From: an uncultured Fretibacterium sp.
Lineage (GTDB): Bacteria; Synergistota; Synergistia; Synergistales; Aminobacteriaceae
DNA: 64,000 nucleotides
Direction of reading: 5' to 3'
Assembly (NCBI GenBank): GCA_947168585.1
Contig: CAMVMK010000001.1
Span: forward strand, 52,177-116,176
Program-made: the position numbers and the translations under genes
Notes under the pieces: generated by a model
Told to the model about the DNA's origin: nothing
The model's database searches: none
Seen by the model: only the letters and a program-made list of their open reading frames with translations
Shown: positions 24,963 through 34,755 of the stretch, in pieces
How the letters are laid out: the number at the start of each line of letters is the position of its first letter
Position numbering within the stretch: the first letter of the stretch is position 1

Positions 24963-25972
24963 TATTTATTCAGCTCACTCCAGAATTTTTTTGAACCTTC
25001 GTGAGCAGGAATTTTTTCGGGCAAAGCAATTTCCGGCACTAATTCGTCCATATCGCGGACTGCCGCAACTAAATCGGCTTTATGTTCCCAAATTGCTTTA
25101 TTAAGTTCATAAACTAAACTTTCAGGCAAATCTTTGCGGATAACTATGCAGGTGTAATCTCCGACAGCTTTAACAGGCTCTGCGCCTTCGGGGACGGATT
25201 TATAAATTCCCGGCTCGATCGTGAGAGTAACAGTTCCGTAAGCGTCAGAAAGTTTATCGAGAGCATCTTGTCCGACCGGCAATAAAACAACATCAACCTG
25301 GCTTTCAATGTTCATGACTGTCGAGGCAATTTTTCCGATTGAAAAAGCAAAGCAGTCAAGATGATTATCAGCTAATAAATCTGCTCCGCCGTCATAAGAA
25401 GCGTACTCGACACTTCCGCCCCAATCCTGAAAAGTTTTTTTGTAGTCGAAGCCGTAGCCTTTTTCAAATAACGCTTTGACTACAAACTCGCTGCTTGTGC
25501 CGGGCTTGAGAGTTGCAAATCTCATAGCTAATTTTTTATTGATTATGTCTTCAACGGATTTAATATTATTTTTCTCGGCGAAATCTTTACGCATAATAAA
25601 ATAAGTATACTGAGTGTATAAGTTCGCCATGATAACAGCGTTGTCTACCGTCCGGCCTTTGAAATCCGCTTCGCCCTTGAGAGCAGCACCGAGTAATGAA
25701 GCGACAGAAAAACCTAAATCGCCGCGTTTAGCATGGGAGTTGAGAATGTTTGAAACTCCGCCGCCCGATGAACTCGTAGTCTGGGGAAGTCCGTTAGCTG
25801 TCCACATTTCTGAAAGAGCCGTGCCGAGAGCAAACCAGTTGCCGCCGGGAGGGCCCGCCATGAAACGAAGCTGTGAAGGCCAGCCGGTTTTGTCAACTTC
25901 AGCATGAGCAGCAACAGCAAACATTAACACCGCTGTAATTAATAGTGCCTTGAAAGAGCGTGATAATTTCAT
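24962..25972 (-). CDS. TAXI-family TRAP solute receptor
   Basis: A 336-residue periplasmic receptor with a signal peptide to about residue 24 (AHA). FMAGPPGGNWFALGTALSEMW and the TTSSSGGGVSNI segment are typical of TAXI receptors, as is RFATLKPGTSSEF. It feeds the fused permease downstream, with which it is translationally coupled. A run of AT-rich DNA (25973-26103) separates it from engB. Confidence 0.93.
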   Translation of the reverse strand: MKLSRSFKALLITAVLMFAVAAHAEVDKTGWPSQLRFMAGPPGGNWFALGTALSEMWTANGLPQTTSSSGGGVSNILNSHAKRGDLGFSVASLLGAALKGEADFKGRTVDNAVIMANLYTQYTYFIMRKDFAEKNNIKSVEDIINKKLAMRFATLKPGTSSEFVVKALFEKGYGFDYKKTFQDWGGSVEYASYDGGADLLADNHLDCFAFSIGKIASTVMNIESQVDVVLLPVGQDALDKLSDAYGTVTLTIEPGIYKSVPEGAEPVKAVGDYTCIVIRKDLPESLVYELNKAIWEHKADLVAAVRDMDELVPEIALPEKIPAHEGSKKFWSELNK

Positions 25973-26103
25973 GAAAAATCACTCCTAATTTTATAAAATT
26001 TTTTTGAATTTATAAGGTGAGACAATTTTATAAAAAAATTAAGAAAACGTTAAGAGATAAATTCATGAAATTTTTTTCAATATAATTACATAAAATAAAA
26101 TTT

Positions 26104-26718
26104 TTAATTTTTTGCTAAATAATCCGCAATAAATTCACTGAGAGCGTCAACGCCCTCTCTTTTATCGCTCGAAGTTATTATCGGAATATCACACGAAAAT
26201 AAACCGTCTTTAATATAACTTTGTTTAGTGCTGAGCCATTTACTTTTGGGAATTTTATCGGCCTTTGTAAACACAACGAAAATATTTTTTTCGTAAGAAT
26301 TAATCCATTCCTGTAAATCTTTGTCGTTTTTTAATAAACCGTGCCGGAAATCTACAAGATGTAAAACTAATTTCAAATTTTCGCGCCGTGATATATAAGC
26401 CGAAATTAATTTCTGCCATTCGTTGCGCTCGTCTTTGCTTCGTGCTGCGTAACCGTAACCAGGTAAGTCTACAAGCCTGAAAGATTTTTCTGTATCTTTG
26501 ATTTTAATGTTATAAAAATTTATGCTCCTTGTTTTTCCGGGAGTCTGGCCGGTCTTAGCGATTTTAGTATTTAAGAGAGCATTAATTAATGAAGATTTCC
26601 CGACGTTTGAACGGCCTGCAACGGCAATTTCAGGCAGAGAATTATCTTCGGGTAAAAGCTGGCCCGGTTTGAAACATGAAGCCTCAAGCCGGGCATTAAT
26701 GAAAATAATTTTACTCAT
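26104..26718 (-). CDS. engB: Ribosome biogenesis GTPase EngB (YsxC/YihA)
   Basis: A 204-residue TRAFAC GTPase needed for late 50S assembly. G1 GRSNVGKS (35-42), G2 [12 protein letters not shown]3 DLPGYGYA and G4 FTKADK are present. Overlaps the clpX stop by 4 bases; last gene of tig-clpP-clpX-engB. Confidence 0.96.
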   Translation of the reverse strand: MSKIIFINARLEASCFKPGQLLPEDNSLPEIAVAGRSNVGKSSLINALLNTKIAKTGQTPGKTRSINFYNIKIKDTEKSFRLVDLPGYGYAARSKDERNEWQKLISAYISRRENLKLVLHLVDFRHGLLKNDKDLQEWINSYEKNIFVVFTKADKIPKSKWLSTKQSYIKDGLFSCDIPIITSSDKREGVDALSEFIADYLAKN

Positions 26719-28061
26719 TTCAGTAAATTTTTCAGCGGAATATTTTTATCGTTTACAAATTCGGGAGTTATTAATAATTTTTTCCCGATTTTAGCTTTAT
26801 CAGGCATTGACGGCAATTCGTATTCAATATCTATCATTAAATTTTCCATTATTGAACGCAAACCGCGCGCGCCAGTTTTCTTAGCGACTGCAAGTTCCGC
26901 AATTCTGTCGAGAGCTTCCGGAGTAAAATCAAGCTGAACGCCTTCGAGCGAGAGAATTTTTTTATACTGCTTAACGAGAGCGTTTTTAGGTTCTTGAAGA
27001 ATTTTTATAAATGCTTCCTTGTCTAATTCTTCAAGAGCAACTAAAACGGGTATTCTTCCGACAAGCTCCGGTATAAATCCGTAAGTTACTAAATCTTCGG
27101 GCTGAACTTTGCGGAGAATTTCATAATTTCCGGATTTTTTATTTAATTCGCTTCCGAAACCTAAAGATTTTTTGAGTTCGCGTCTTGCAACGATAGGCTC
27201 GAGGCCGTCAAATGCTCCTCCGCAGATAAATAAAATATTTTCAGTGTTAATCTGCACAATTTCCTGCTGAGGGTGTTTGCGTCCTCCTTTGGGCGGAATA
27301 TTCGAGATAGTTCCCTCGATGATTTTTAATAAAGCCTGCTGAACTCCCTCGCCTGAAACATCGCGGGTTATTGAAGTAGACTCGGATTTTCGGGAAATTT
27401 TATCAATCTCATCAATATAAATAATTCCGCGTTCGGCGGCTTTCAAATCGAAATCAGCGGCTTGGAGCAGTCTTACTAAAACATTTTCAACATCATCGCC
27501 GACATAGCCCGCTTCAGTTAAAGTCGTAGCGTCAGCAATGGCGAACGGGACATTTAATTTTTTAGCTAAAGACTGAGCTATTAAAGTCTTTCCCGAACCT
27601 GTAGGGCCGAGCAGTAAAACATTGCTTTTTTGAAGTTCAACGTCTAAATTTTTCAGGTCTAAATTATTTTTAATTCTCTGATAGTGATTATAAACAGCAA
27701 CAGAGACGACTTTTTTAGCGTTGTCCTGCCCTATGACATATTGATCAAGATAGCCGCTTAACTCTTTGGGCTTGGTTACCTCGCTTAACTTCGAGAATTT
27801 ACTCGGTTTAGCTTTTTCTTTAGAAGCTCCTGCATTTTTCGGAGCAGCCTCGTCTATCGGCATATCAGGAGCAAAAGCCCCGTTATTCGGGTCAACACCG
27901 GCGAAATTTTGTCCGAGCATCATGATATTGCACAAAGATATGCACTGGTCGCAAATTCTGACGTTACCGCCCGGACCGTCGAACATTTCTTGAACTTGAG
28001 AGCGCGTTTTTCCGCAAAAGGAGCAGCGGTCGTTATCGATATTTTTATTTTTCGGCGGCAT
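26715..28061 (-). CDS. clpX: ATP-dependent Clp protease ATP-binding subunit ClpX
   Basis: A 448-residue AAA+ unfoldase. The N-terminal C4 zinc finger uses C13, C16, C37 and C40. Walker A is GPTGSGKT (152-159), Walker [11 protein letters not shown], and the pore loop [11 protein letters not shown] follows. Delivers substrates to ClpP, whose gene is 3 bases upstream in the same operon. An acidic/Ala/Lys-rich linker (~55-100) joins the zinc domain to the AAA module. Confidence 0.97.
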   Translation of the reverse strand: MPPKNKNIDNDRCSFCGKTRSQVQEMFDGPGGNVRICDQCISLCNIMMLGQNFAGVDPNNGAFAPDMPIDEAAPKNAGASKEKAKPSKFSKLSEVTKPKELSGYLDQYVIGQDNAKKVVSVAVYNHYQRIKNNLDLKNLDVELQKSNVLLLGPTGSGKTLIAQSLAKKLNVPFAIADATTLTEAGYVGDDVENVLVRLLQAADFDLKAAERGIIYIDEIDKISRKSESTSITRDVSGEGVQQALLKIIEGTISNIPPKGGRKHPQQEIVQINTENILFICGGAFDGLEPIVARRELKKSLGFGSELNKKSGNYEILRKVQPEDLVTYGFIPELVGRIPVLVALEELDKEAFIKILQEPKNALVKQYKKILSLEGVQLDFTPEALDRIAELAVAKKTGARGLRSIMENLMIDIEYELPSMPDKAKIGKKLLITPEFVNDKNIPLKNLLK

Positions 28062-28064
28062 TGT

Positions 28065-28649
28065 TTATCTTGCCTCTATAATTTTGTCGATTAAACCGTA
28101 TTTCAAAGCTTCATCGGCAGTCATGTAATTATCTCTGTCGGTGTCGCGCGCGATCGTATCAAAATCCTGCCCCGTATGGGACGCTAAAATTTTATTCATT
28201 CGTTCTTTAGTTTTGATTATATTTTTAGCTTGAATTTCAATATCGCTGGCCTGACCACGTGCGCCTCCCAAAGGCTGGTGAATCATGATTTCAGCATTAG
28301 GAAGAGCAAATCTCTTATCTTTGGCACCGCCTGCAAGCAAAATCGCGCCCATGCTCGCTGCAAGTCCGACACAAATAGTCGAGACTTGGGGCTTGATATA
28401 CTGCATAGTGTCATAAATCGCAAGACCTGCAGTAACGCTTCCGCCCGGGCTGTTGATATAAAGATTAATATCTTTGTCGGGGTCTTCGCTTTCAAGAAAT
28501 AACATTTGAGCGACGACTGAATTAGCAACGTCATCAACGATTTCAGAGCCTAAGAAAATTATTCTGTCTTTAAGAAGACGGCTGTAAATATCATAACTTC
28601 TTTCGCCCCGTCCGGTCTGTTCAATTACATAAGGAACGTAATAAGACAT
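28065..28649 (-). CDS. clpP: ATP-dependent Clp protease proteolytic subunit ClpP
   Basis: A 194-residue serine protease. The triad is visible as Ser99 (GLAASMGA), His124 (IMIHQPLGG) and Asp173 (DTDRDN). Length and order match the canonical form. Lies 4 bases after tig. Confidence 0.98.
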   Translation of the reverse strand: MSYYVPYVIEQTGRGERSYDIYSRLLKDRIIFLGSEIVDDVANSVVAQMLFLESEDPDKDINLYINSPGGSVTAGLAIYDTMQYIKPQVSTICVGLAASMGAILLAGGAKDKRFALPNAEIMIHQPLGGARGQASDIEIQAKNIIKTKERMNKILASHTGQDFDTIARDTDRDNYMTADEALKYGLIDKIIEAR

Positions 28650-28653
28650 TCAA

Positions 28654-30060
28654 TTATTCTCCCTGTCCGCCGTCATGTTCATGTTCATGCTCGTGATCAT
28701 GGTCGTGAGCGTCTTCTGAAAGTTCTTTGACTTCTTTAATTTTCATGTGTTCAAGCAAAACTTTCACAATTTTATTCCAACGAAGCTGACCGCGAAGGCT
28801 GTCAAGTCTGTCTTCGTTCTCATAGAACATTTTAGCGATCATGCCTTTAGTAACGTTGAACTGCTCCGCGCGGCGTTCAAATTCTGCCTCTAAGTCGGCC
28901 TGCTCAAGATGAATATCAAATTTCTTTGCAAGTTCGTCCATGACTAAGACATTTCTTACGGCGTTTTCTGCGCGTTCATGCAAAAGATTTTCGTAGCCGT
29001 TGCGGCCTTCTTCAGTGTCGAGGGCGTAGGCTTGAGTTAAAGTAATTCCGTTGTCTTTTGCCCAGTCTTCATCATTTTTGCGGATTGAGCGCATTTGACG
29101 GTGGACAAAATTATCCGGGACTTCGAGTTTTGCATTTTTTGCGACAAGGTCAACGGCTCTTTCTTCCAAGTCGTTTTGGTTAGTTGCTGTAACTTCGTTT
29201 ATGATGTCGTCTTTAAGTCTTGCTCTGAAAATTTCATAGTCTTTAATTTCAGTGTTTTCGCCGAAAACGTCTTTATAAAACTGTTCGTTGACTTCGGGTA
29301 AAACGTATTCAGAAACTTCTTCAACTTTCATTTTGTAGCTTACTTTTTTGCCTGCAAGCTCTCTATCCTGATGCTTTTCTTCAACGTCAAAAGACGTATA
29401 AACTTCTTCGCCTTTGTTTTTGCCGATTAAAGCGTCTCTTACTTCTTTTCTGATTGTAGTATCTGAAAGATTTATTTTTTCTTTCGTTACTTCATTGCGC
29501 GGCTGTTTTTCAGCTTCCGAACCGTCAGGATTAAGAACTTTCACAGTTAATTCAACGTCAACTAAATCGCCGTCTTGAATTGCTCTTCCCTCAACGGGCT
29601 TAACGGTTGACATGCTGATTTTAATTCTTTTTTCAAGCTGGTCGACTGCCTCGTCATTAACATCTGTAACGACTTTTTCGATTTCAAGATTGTCAATGTC
29701 AGGAAGTTCGACTTCGGGACGGACTTCAAAAACGAGTTCGCAGGTAACCGGCTGGCCTTCTTGAATCTGCTCTTTAACGTCAAGCGTCGGAGTGTCCATA
29801 ACATCTAAATCGTAATCTTCAACGATCTGGCGGATTTGTTCAGGCACGATTTTTTCAAGAGCTTCGTTATAGATAGCCTGCTTTCCGAAACGCATTTCTA
29901 AAATGTTGCGCGGGGTTTTGCCTTTTCTGAAGCCGGGAACATTAACCTGCTGAGACAACTCATTGAGTGTTTTGTTAAGCGCTTTAGTGAACTCGGCGGC
30001 TTCGATATCGAGTTTAATTCTGACTATATTTTTTTCCTGCCCCAGCAATTCTGTTTTCAT
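28654..30060 (-). CDS. tig: Trigger factor with histidine-rich C-terminal tail
   Basis: A 468-residue ribosome-associated chaperone/prolyl isomerase. The N-terminal domain has the ribosome-docking GFRKGKTPR signature (about 42-50), followed by the PPIase domain with an unusual insertion and the C-terminal arm domain. The last ~20 residues are an Asp/His/Glu repeat (AHDHDHEHEHEHD), which could bind nickel, zinc or copper and is not needed for chaperone function. First gene of the tig-clpP-clpX-engB operon. Confidence 0.95.
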   Translation of the reverse strand: MKTELLGQEKNIVRIKLDIEAAEFTKALNKTLNELSQQVNVPGFRKGKTPRNILEMRFGKQAIYNEALEKIVPEQIRQIVEDYDLDVMDTPTLDVKEQIQEGQPVTCELVFEVRPEVELPDIDNLEIEKVVTDVNDEAVDQLEKRIKISMSTVKPVEGRAIQDGDLVDVELTVKVLNPDGSEAEKQPRNEVTKEKINLSDTTIRKEVRDALIGKNKGEEVYTSFDVEEKHQDRELAGKKVSYKMKVEEVSEYVLPEVNEQFYKDVFGENTEIKDYEIFRARLKDDIINEVTATNQNDLEERAVDLVAKNAKLEVPDNFVHRQMRSIRKNDEDWAKDNGITLTQAYALDTEEGRNGYENLLHERAENAVRNVLVMDELAKKFDIHLEQADLEAEFERRAEQFNVTKGMIAKMFYENEDRLDSLRGQLRWNKIVKVLLEHMKIKEVKELSEDAHDHDHEHEHEHDGGQGE

Positions 30061-30159
30061 TTTGAATTTAAGGCTCCTTCTATTGAGAAAATTATTTTAA
30101 TGTCCTGCATGTAACAAGACACGAATATTTTGCGATTTTATCATAAAAAACTAAAAATA

Positions 30160-30196
30160 AAAAAATTTCCCCGTCTCGATAAACAAGACAGAGAAA
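30160..30196 (-). terminator. Terminator downstream of glutamate dehydrogenase
   Basis: On the minus strand TTTCTCTGTCT pairs imperfectly with AGACGGGGAAA, followed by a T run. Confidence 0.7.
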
Positions 30197-30207
30197 ACAA
30201 TTTTTAA

Positions 30208-30246
30208 GAATGAGAAATTTAACTCCTCATTCCTAACTCCTAACTA
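30208..30246. repeat. Heptameric repeat run forming a hairpin
   Basis: GAATGAG (30208-30214) pairs with CTCATTC (30226-30232) and is followed by CTAACTCCTAACTATT. It lies just after the glutamate dehydrogenase stop. Confidence 0.7.
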
Positions 30247-31545
30247 TTACAGATAAACTCCGCGTAATGCAACGATGTCTGAAACTCTCTTAATCGCCTG
30301 CATGTAAGCAGCGCGTCTCATCGTTACTTTTTTATCTTGAGCAAAAGCCCAAACTCTATTAAAGTTTTCGGTCATTAAGTCAACGAGGCGTTTATTATAG
30401 TCAGCTTCTGTCCATGAGAAGCCCTGTAAGTTCTGAGCCCACTCGAAATAAGAACCGATAACGCCGCCTGCGTTAGCTAAGAAATCCGGTACAACGATTG
30501 CGCCTGCGTCTTTCAAAATTTCTTCGCCTTCGACAGTCGTGGGGCTGTTCGCGCCTTCGATGATGTAACGGGCTTTGACTTTCGGAGCTGTTTCCTGATT
30601 GATAACGCCCTGTAAAGCGCAGGGGAATAAGAAATCGCAGTCAAGGAAAAGAATATCGTTAAGACCTAATTTTTCGCAGCCTTCTTTTTCAAATCCTGTG
30701 AGTTTGCGTCCGCGCTGTGAGGGATTGTTGTTCATATATTCAAAGGCTTTTTCAATATTAATGCCTTTAGGATTATAGTAAGTTCCTGTAGTGTCGCTGA
30801 TTGCCACGATAGTTGCTCCGGCTTCTTTTAATAAAAGAGCGGTATAGCTTCCGACGTTACCGAAACCCTGAACGGCGATTTTCATATTTGCGGGGTTAAG
30901 TCCTTTGACTTTCATTAATTCAAGTCCGCATGTTGAAGTTCCGCGTCCTGTTGCTTCGGTACGGCCTCTTGCGCCCCAGTAGTCGATAGGCTTACCTGTG
31001 AGCATTGCCGGTTCAAAGTGTCCGAGCATTTTGCAAATTGTGTCCATGATCCAGACCATTTCTTGACCGCCGGTGTACATATCGGGGGCAGGAATATCGC
31101 TCCAGCGTCCGATGATAGGAGCAATGCGGGCACCGTAAGTTCTTGACATTCTTTCTTTTTCGCGTCTGGTTAAAGCTGTAGGGTCGCAGCAAATTCCGCC
31201 TTTGCCTCCGCCGTAAGGGATACCGGCAAGCGAGCATTTCCACGTCATTAACATTGCAAGACCTTCACACTCTGCTCCAGTAACGTCCTGAGCGTATCTG
31301 ATACCGCCTTTTGAAGGCCCTAAGGCTGTCGAGTGCTGAACTCTGTAGCCTTTGAAAACTCTTACTCTTCCGTCTTCCATTTCGACCGGTACTGAAACAT
31401 CGAGTCTGCGCTCCGGGTAGCTCAACATTGAAATTAAACTTTCGCTGAGGCCCATTTCGTCAGCCGCACCGTAAAAGTCGCGTAACGCTGTGTCAAGTAA
31501 CAAATCGTCTGATCTTCTTCTGCCGTTTACTATTCTGTCGGCCAT
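30247..31545 (-). CDS. gdhA: Glutamate dehydrogenase (Glu/Leu/Phe/Val dehydrogenase family)
   Basis: A 432-residue enzyme interconverting glutamate and 2-oxoglutarate, central to amino-acid fermentation. GGIRYAQDVTG and IPYGGGKGGICCDP contain the catalytic Lys; IAVQGFGNVGSYTA is the NAD-binding loop. ATG 31545 is preferred to the GTG at 31554 because AAAGGTG then lies at the right distance. Confidence 0.95.
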   Translation of the reverse strand: MADRIVNGRRRSDDLLLDTALRDFYGAADEMGLSESLISMLSYPERRLDVSVPVEMEDGRVRVFKGYRVQHSTALGPSKGGIRYAQDVTGAECEGLAMLMTWKCSLAGIPYGGGKGGICCDPTALTRREKERMSRTYGARIAPIIGRWSDIPAPDMYTGGQEMVWIMDTICKMLGHFEPAMLTGKPIDYWGARGRTEATGRGTSTCGLELMKVKGLNPANMKIAVQGFGNVGSYTALLLKEAGATIVAISDTTGTYYNPKGINIEKAFEYMNNNPSQRGRKLTGFEKEGCEKLGLNDILFLDCDFLFPCALQGVINQETAPKVKARYIIEGANSPTTVEGEEILKDAGAIVVPDFLANAGGVIGSYFEWAQNLQGFSWTEADYNKRLVDLMTENFNRVWAFAQDKKVTMRRAAYMQAIKRVSDIVALRGVYL

Positions 31546-31731
31546 TTTTTTCACACCTTTGCTTGAGTAAGTTCGATAGTGAAATTTTTTTTATTTATTT
31601 CGCTCCTACTTACAAAATATTTAGTAAATTTTTAATTTTTTTAACGGCGCGATTTTACACGTGCGTTTTTATTTTGTCAAATTGAAGTTATAATTCATTT
31701 ATAAATTTTTATGAGCAGGAGAAAAATTTTC

Positions 31732-32145
31732 ATGCCCGAAGAATATGAAATTAAAGTTAATCATGGAGCCTTAAAGAAACTCAAAGACGATATCGAATGT
31801 AAGACGGGTTTCAGATTTATAAAAATTGAGGACGGAGTCGCAGTCAGCGAACTTGAACTTGAAGACGAACACGTAAATCCTTACGGAATTCCCTACGGCG
31901 GAGTTTTATTCACTATGGCCGACGATACAGCCGGAATAGCATTTTTAAGCGCGGGCGGAAACGGTGTAACAGTCAATGGCCATGTTGATTATTTACGGGG
32001 CTCAAGGGACGCTACAAAATTAATTTGCACAGCAAAAGTCAGGAAAGCCGGACGAAGAATTCATTATATTGATGCCGATATTGTTAATGAAAAAAATCTT
32101 GACCTTTGCCGCTTTAAGTTTGTATTTCTTAATATTGACAGTTAA
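31732..32145 (+). CDS. PaaI-type hotdog thioesterase
   Basis: A 137-residue single hotdog domain. PYGIPYGGVLFTMADDTAGIAF is the PaaI-type active-site helix, where the Asp in ADDTAG is the usual catalytic acid, and NGHVDYLRGSRD the following strand. Hydrolyses acyl- or aryl-acyl-CoA esters. ATG 31732 follows AGGAG; an in-frame ATG at 31711 includes that ribosome site and is unlikely. Divergent from gdhA. Confidence 0.85.
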   Translation: MPEEYEIKVNHGALKKLKDDIECKTGFRFIKIEDGVAVSELELEDEHVNPYGIPYGGVLFTMADDTAGIAFLSAGGNGVTVNGHVDYLRGSRDATKLICTAKVRKAGRRIHYIDADIVNEKNLDLCRFKFVFLNIDS

Positions 32146-32499
32146 GGCGTATCCGTTCGATCTTATGAGGCTCGCTATGCTTTTCAAATCTACACGGCGG
32201 CGCGACTCTGCGAAATTAAAGGCGATTTTTGGGACATTCCAGTGGAGAAAATGAAGAGGCCGCTGTCAAGGCAAGTTATTGAACTTATACAGAATGTAGT
32301 AGGTTGACGGGCAATAGCCGCTACTTGTTTCCGTCGCCCCGTGATACCCGCCGTCCAATGTCCGAGACCGGACACAAAAGACGTGAATTTCACGTAAATA
32401 AGCGTCAAGATTAGCCCGAACATATTCTTTTAATTTTTCTAGTTTTAAGTTTTTAGCTATAAGCTGTAAAATCTGAGTTTAGAGCTTATAGTGAGGGTT
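32146..32499 (+). other. Gene-remnant and hairpin-rich region without a clear gene
   Basis: After the hotdog stop, 53 in-frame codons stay open to a TGA at 32305-32307 (ending KRPLSRQVIELIQNVVG) but lack a start codon, so this looks like the 3' remnant of an unidentified gene. It is followed by a GC-rich patch with TGTCCG-AGAC-CGGACA (32359-32374), ACGTGAA-T-TTCACGT (32381-32395) and CTATAAGCT...AGCTTATAG (32457-32491). The stems suggest a structured RNA or element end. I cannot name it. Confidence 0.4.
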
Positions 32500-32533
32500 C
32501 ATATTAAAAATTAATCCCCCTTGAACTAAGGGG
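32500..32533 (-). terminator. Terminator of the LplT-like gene
   Basis: On the minus strand CCCCTT (complement of 32528-32533) pairs with AAGGGG (complement of 32517-32522), followed by GATTAATTTTT. Confidence 0.75.
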
Positions 32534-32546
32534 AGACAGATATATT

Positions 32547-33827
32547 TTATTTCAAAGCGCTGACGAGTAAGCCTACTATAAATGTACTCGGTCCCATCGT
32601 TAAAAATATTTGCGGTATGCTGACACCCCACGAAATTAAAAATCCCGCACCGAGTGCCGCGACTGCCATAAAAATTGAATCGCTTATATTTGAACACGCT
32701 ATAACGCCCGAAACTTTTGACTCAGGTGCTCTGCTCTGCATGACGGCATATAACGGAACAATATATAAACCTCCGCAAAAAGCTATCATAAATAAGCAGA
32801 AAGTTATCATGAAATTTTCAGGGCGCGAGAAAAATTCTAATGCTCCGATTTCAGCCGTTCCGGGCACTACAGGCGGCCTGTCGCTGACGTACCATAGTAA
32901 AACGCTCGCTATTGCTATTCCGTAAGCCGAAGCCGGAACATATTTAGTTGTAACTTCACTCTTTAATATAGCGTTGCAGGCCATCGAGCCTAAGCCTATT
33001 CCGCACGAAAATATCGCAAGAAAACTTGTAGCTACACTCTCGTCCGTCCCTAAAATTAATCTTGAATAAGTAGGGAACTGCGCTAAAAATGTCGCGCCGA
33101 CTAACCAGAACCACGAAATTGCAAGCATAGCTCCGAAAACATTTTTCATCGGTATAACATAACGGAACATTTCAAGAGTACGCCCGACAAGATTAAAAGA
33201 AATTTTTCGAGCAGGGTCTACAGGCTTGGTCGGCGGTATAAACATACTGCTAAGCCAGCCTGCTGCGGCAATAGTTACAGCCAGACCGCCGACTAAATAA
33301 ATTCCGTTTTCGCGCAAAATTAAAAGTCCGCCCGCTATCGTTCCTGTTAAAATCGCTAAATATGTTCCCATTTGAATTAAACCGTTTCCGGCAATTAATT
33401 CGTCCTCGCTTAAATGCTGAGGCAAAATGCTGTATTTCGCAGGACTGAAGAAAGTTGACTGCGCTCCCATCAAAAATAACACAGCCATTAAAAGCCAAGC
33501 GTTACCGATGTAAAAGCCAAAAGCCGCGCCGCCCATTACGACAATTTCAGCGAATTTCACCCAGCGCATTAAAATTGAACGGTCATATCTGTCGGCCAAA
33601 TCGCTCGCAGGGGCAGCCAAAATAAAAAACGGCGCAATAAAAACTCCCGCAGCAGCATTGACTAAAATTCGAGAGTCAACTCCGGCAGCATCGCCTATAC
33701 GATACGTTATTAACATCATTAGAGCACTTTTGAAAAAATTATCGTTAAATGCTCCTAAAAACTGCGTCAAGAACAACGGCATGAAACGCCGCGTTAATAA
33801 TAATGAAAATTGATTTTTGTTACTCAT
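32547..33827 (-). CDS. MFS transporter, LplT-like (lysophospholipid) family
   Basis: A 426-residue, ~12-helix MFS protein. FLTQFLGAFNDNFFKSAL near the N-terminus and AQSTFFSPAKYSILPQHL are diagnostic of LplT-like permeases that flip lysophospholipids inward for re-acylation. No acyltransferase (aas) gene is adjacent. ATG 33827 is used, with GAGGA upstream; the longer frame to 33872 has no ribosome site. Confidence 0.82.
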   Translation of the reverse strand: MSNKNQFSLLLTRRFMPLFLTQFLGAFNDNFFKSALMMLITYRIGDAAGVDSRILVNAAAGVFIAPFFILAAPASDLADRYDRSILMRWVKFAEIVVMGGAAFGFYIGNAWLLMAVLFLMGAQSTFFSPAKYSILPQHLSEDELIAGNGLIQMGTYLAILTGTIAGGLLILRENGIYLVGGLAVTIAAAGWLSSMFIPPTKPVDPARKISFNLVGRTLEMFRYVIPMKNVFGAMLAISWFWLVGATFLAQFPTYSRLILGTDESVATSFLAIFSCGIGLGSMACNAILKSEVTTKYVPASAYGIAIASVLLWYVSDRPPVVPGTAEIGALEFFSRPENFMITFCLFMIAFCGGLYIVPLYAVMQSRAPESKVSGVIACSNISDSIFMAVAALGAGFLISWGVSIPQIFLTMGPSTFIVGLLVSALK

Positions 33828-33900
33828 TTTTAATCCTCTAAAATTTCTAAAAAAAATTAAGCAGGAAATCACCCGACGAGGCGGGCAGGTCTACTTGCCT

Positions 33901-34746
33901 TTATAACGTTGCCGCGAGTGCCTGAACTTTCTTAAGCGTAAGGTCTGAACATTCAGCTATTTCTTCGAGCGTTAATTTACCGAGTTTAAGAAAACGGATA
34001 GCAACATTTTCTTTTGCTTCTTCTCGACCTTCTTTTCGAGCTTCTTCAGCTGCTTCTTCAGCTGCTTCTTTTTGTACTTTTGCAATGAAATCGTCAAAAA
34101 AATCTGCCATTTTTATTTCTCCTTTCTCTTCTTTTTTGAAGAATTTGACTCTTGCTGCAAGACGCGGGAAAAACATTTCGTCTGCGTTTTTACAGCGCAA
34201 ATCGTGAATTAATTTCCAAATTTCAGTCCCGTCATCTTTAGCTGAAGTATTAACGTAAATTATGTGAGAGCCGTCATGAAACTGTTCTGAAGTTCCGTCT
34301 ATATAACGATGAATTGTATATATAGTTTTATTTAAGCCGAGAATGTCATTTTTTGTTATAAATATTACATAACATTCCGGAAGCTCCTTAAAATCTTGGC
34401 CGGCCTTCAAAGAATGAGTGTCTATCATTCCAGTATGAAAGCGCGCCCGTCTGGGATCGGCTCCTTCATCAGCCTGCTGGATCTCTATATTATATAAAAC
34501 TCCTTCGCTGTCTTCCGCAAATACGTCCAAATAAATTGAACGTTTAACACCCTGAAGCATTTTTTGAGTTCTAACGCTTTTAACTTTTAAGTCCGGCTTA
34601 TTCATTATCACTCGCAAAATTTCTTCAACGCACGGAATATTATCTTCAAGCACAAGGTTCATAAAATAATTATTCATTAAAGTAAACTCTTGAAAATGTT
34701 TCCGTATTTCAGGAGTTATTTTTGATTTCTTGGTTTTGCCTGACAT
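33901..34746 (-). CDS. Rpn-family PD-(D/E)xK nuclease (transposase-like)
   Basis: A 281-residue Rpn/putative-transposase nuclease. SIYLDVFAEDSEGVLYNIEIQQ contains the acidic D...ExQ catalytic layout of the family, and ARFHTGMID and YVIFITKNDILG follow. The C-terminus is a charged coiled coil with a repeated EEA/KEG pattern (~225-250) and a final helix bundle. Such genes are numerous in gut bacteria, act in recombination, and often spread by transfer. It sits between lplT-like and cysS, 9 bases from the cysS stop. Confidence 0.85.
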   Translation of the reverse strand: MSGKTKKSKITPEIRKHFQEFTLMNNYFMNLVLEDNIPCVEEILRVIMNKPDLKVKSVRTQKMLQGVKRSIYLDVFAEDSEGVLYNIEIQQADEGADPRRARFHTGMIDTHSLKAGQDFKELPECYVIFITKNDILGLNKTIYTIHRYIDGTSEQFHDGSHIIYVNTSAKDDGTEIWKLIHDLRCKNADEMFFPRLAARVKFFKKEEKGEIKMADFFDDFIAKVQKEAAEEAAEEARKEGREEAKENVAIRFLKLGKLTLEEIAECSDLTLKKVQALAATL

Positions 34747-34755
34747 TTTTAATTT

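Noticed and set aside
32190..32423. 77-codon minus-strand frame in the hairpin-rich region.
   Set aside because: No ribosome site or recognisable motif; overlaps perfect stems that would explain the base bias.
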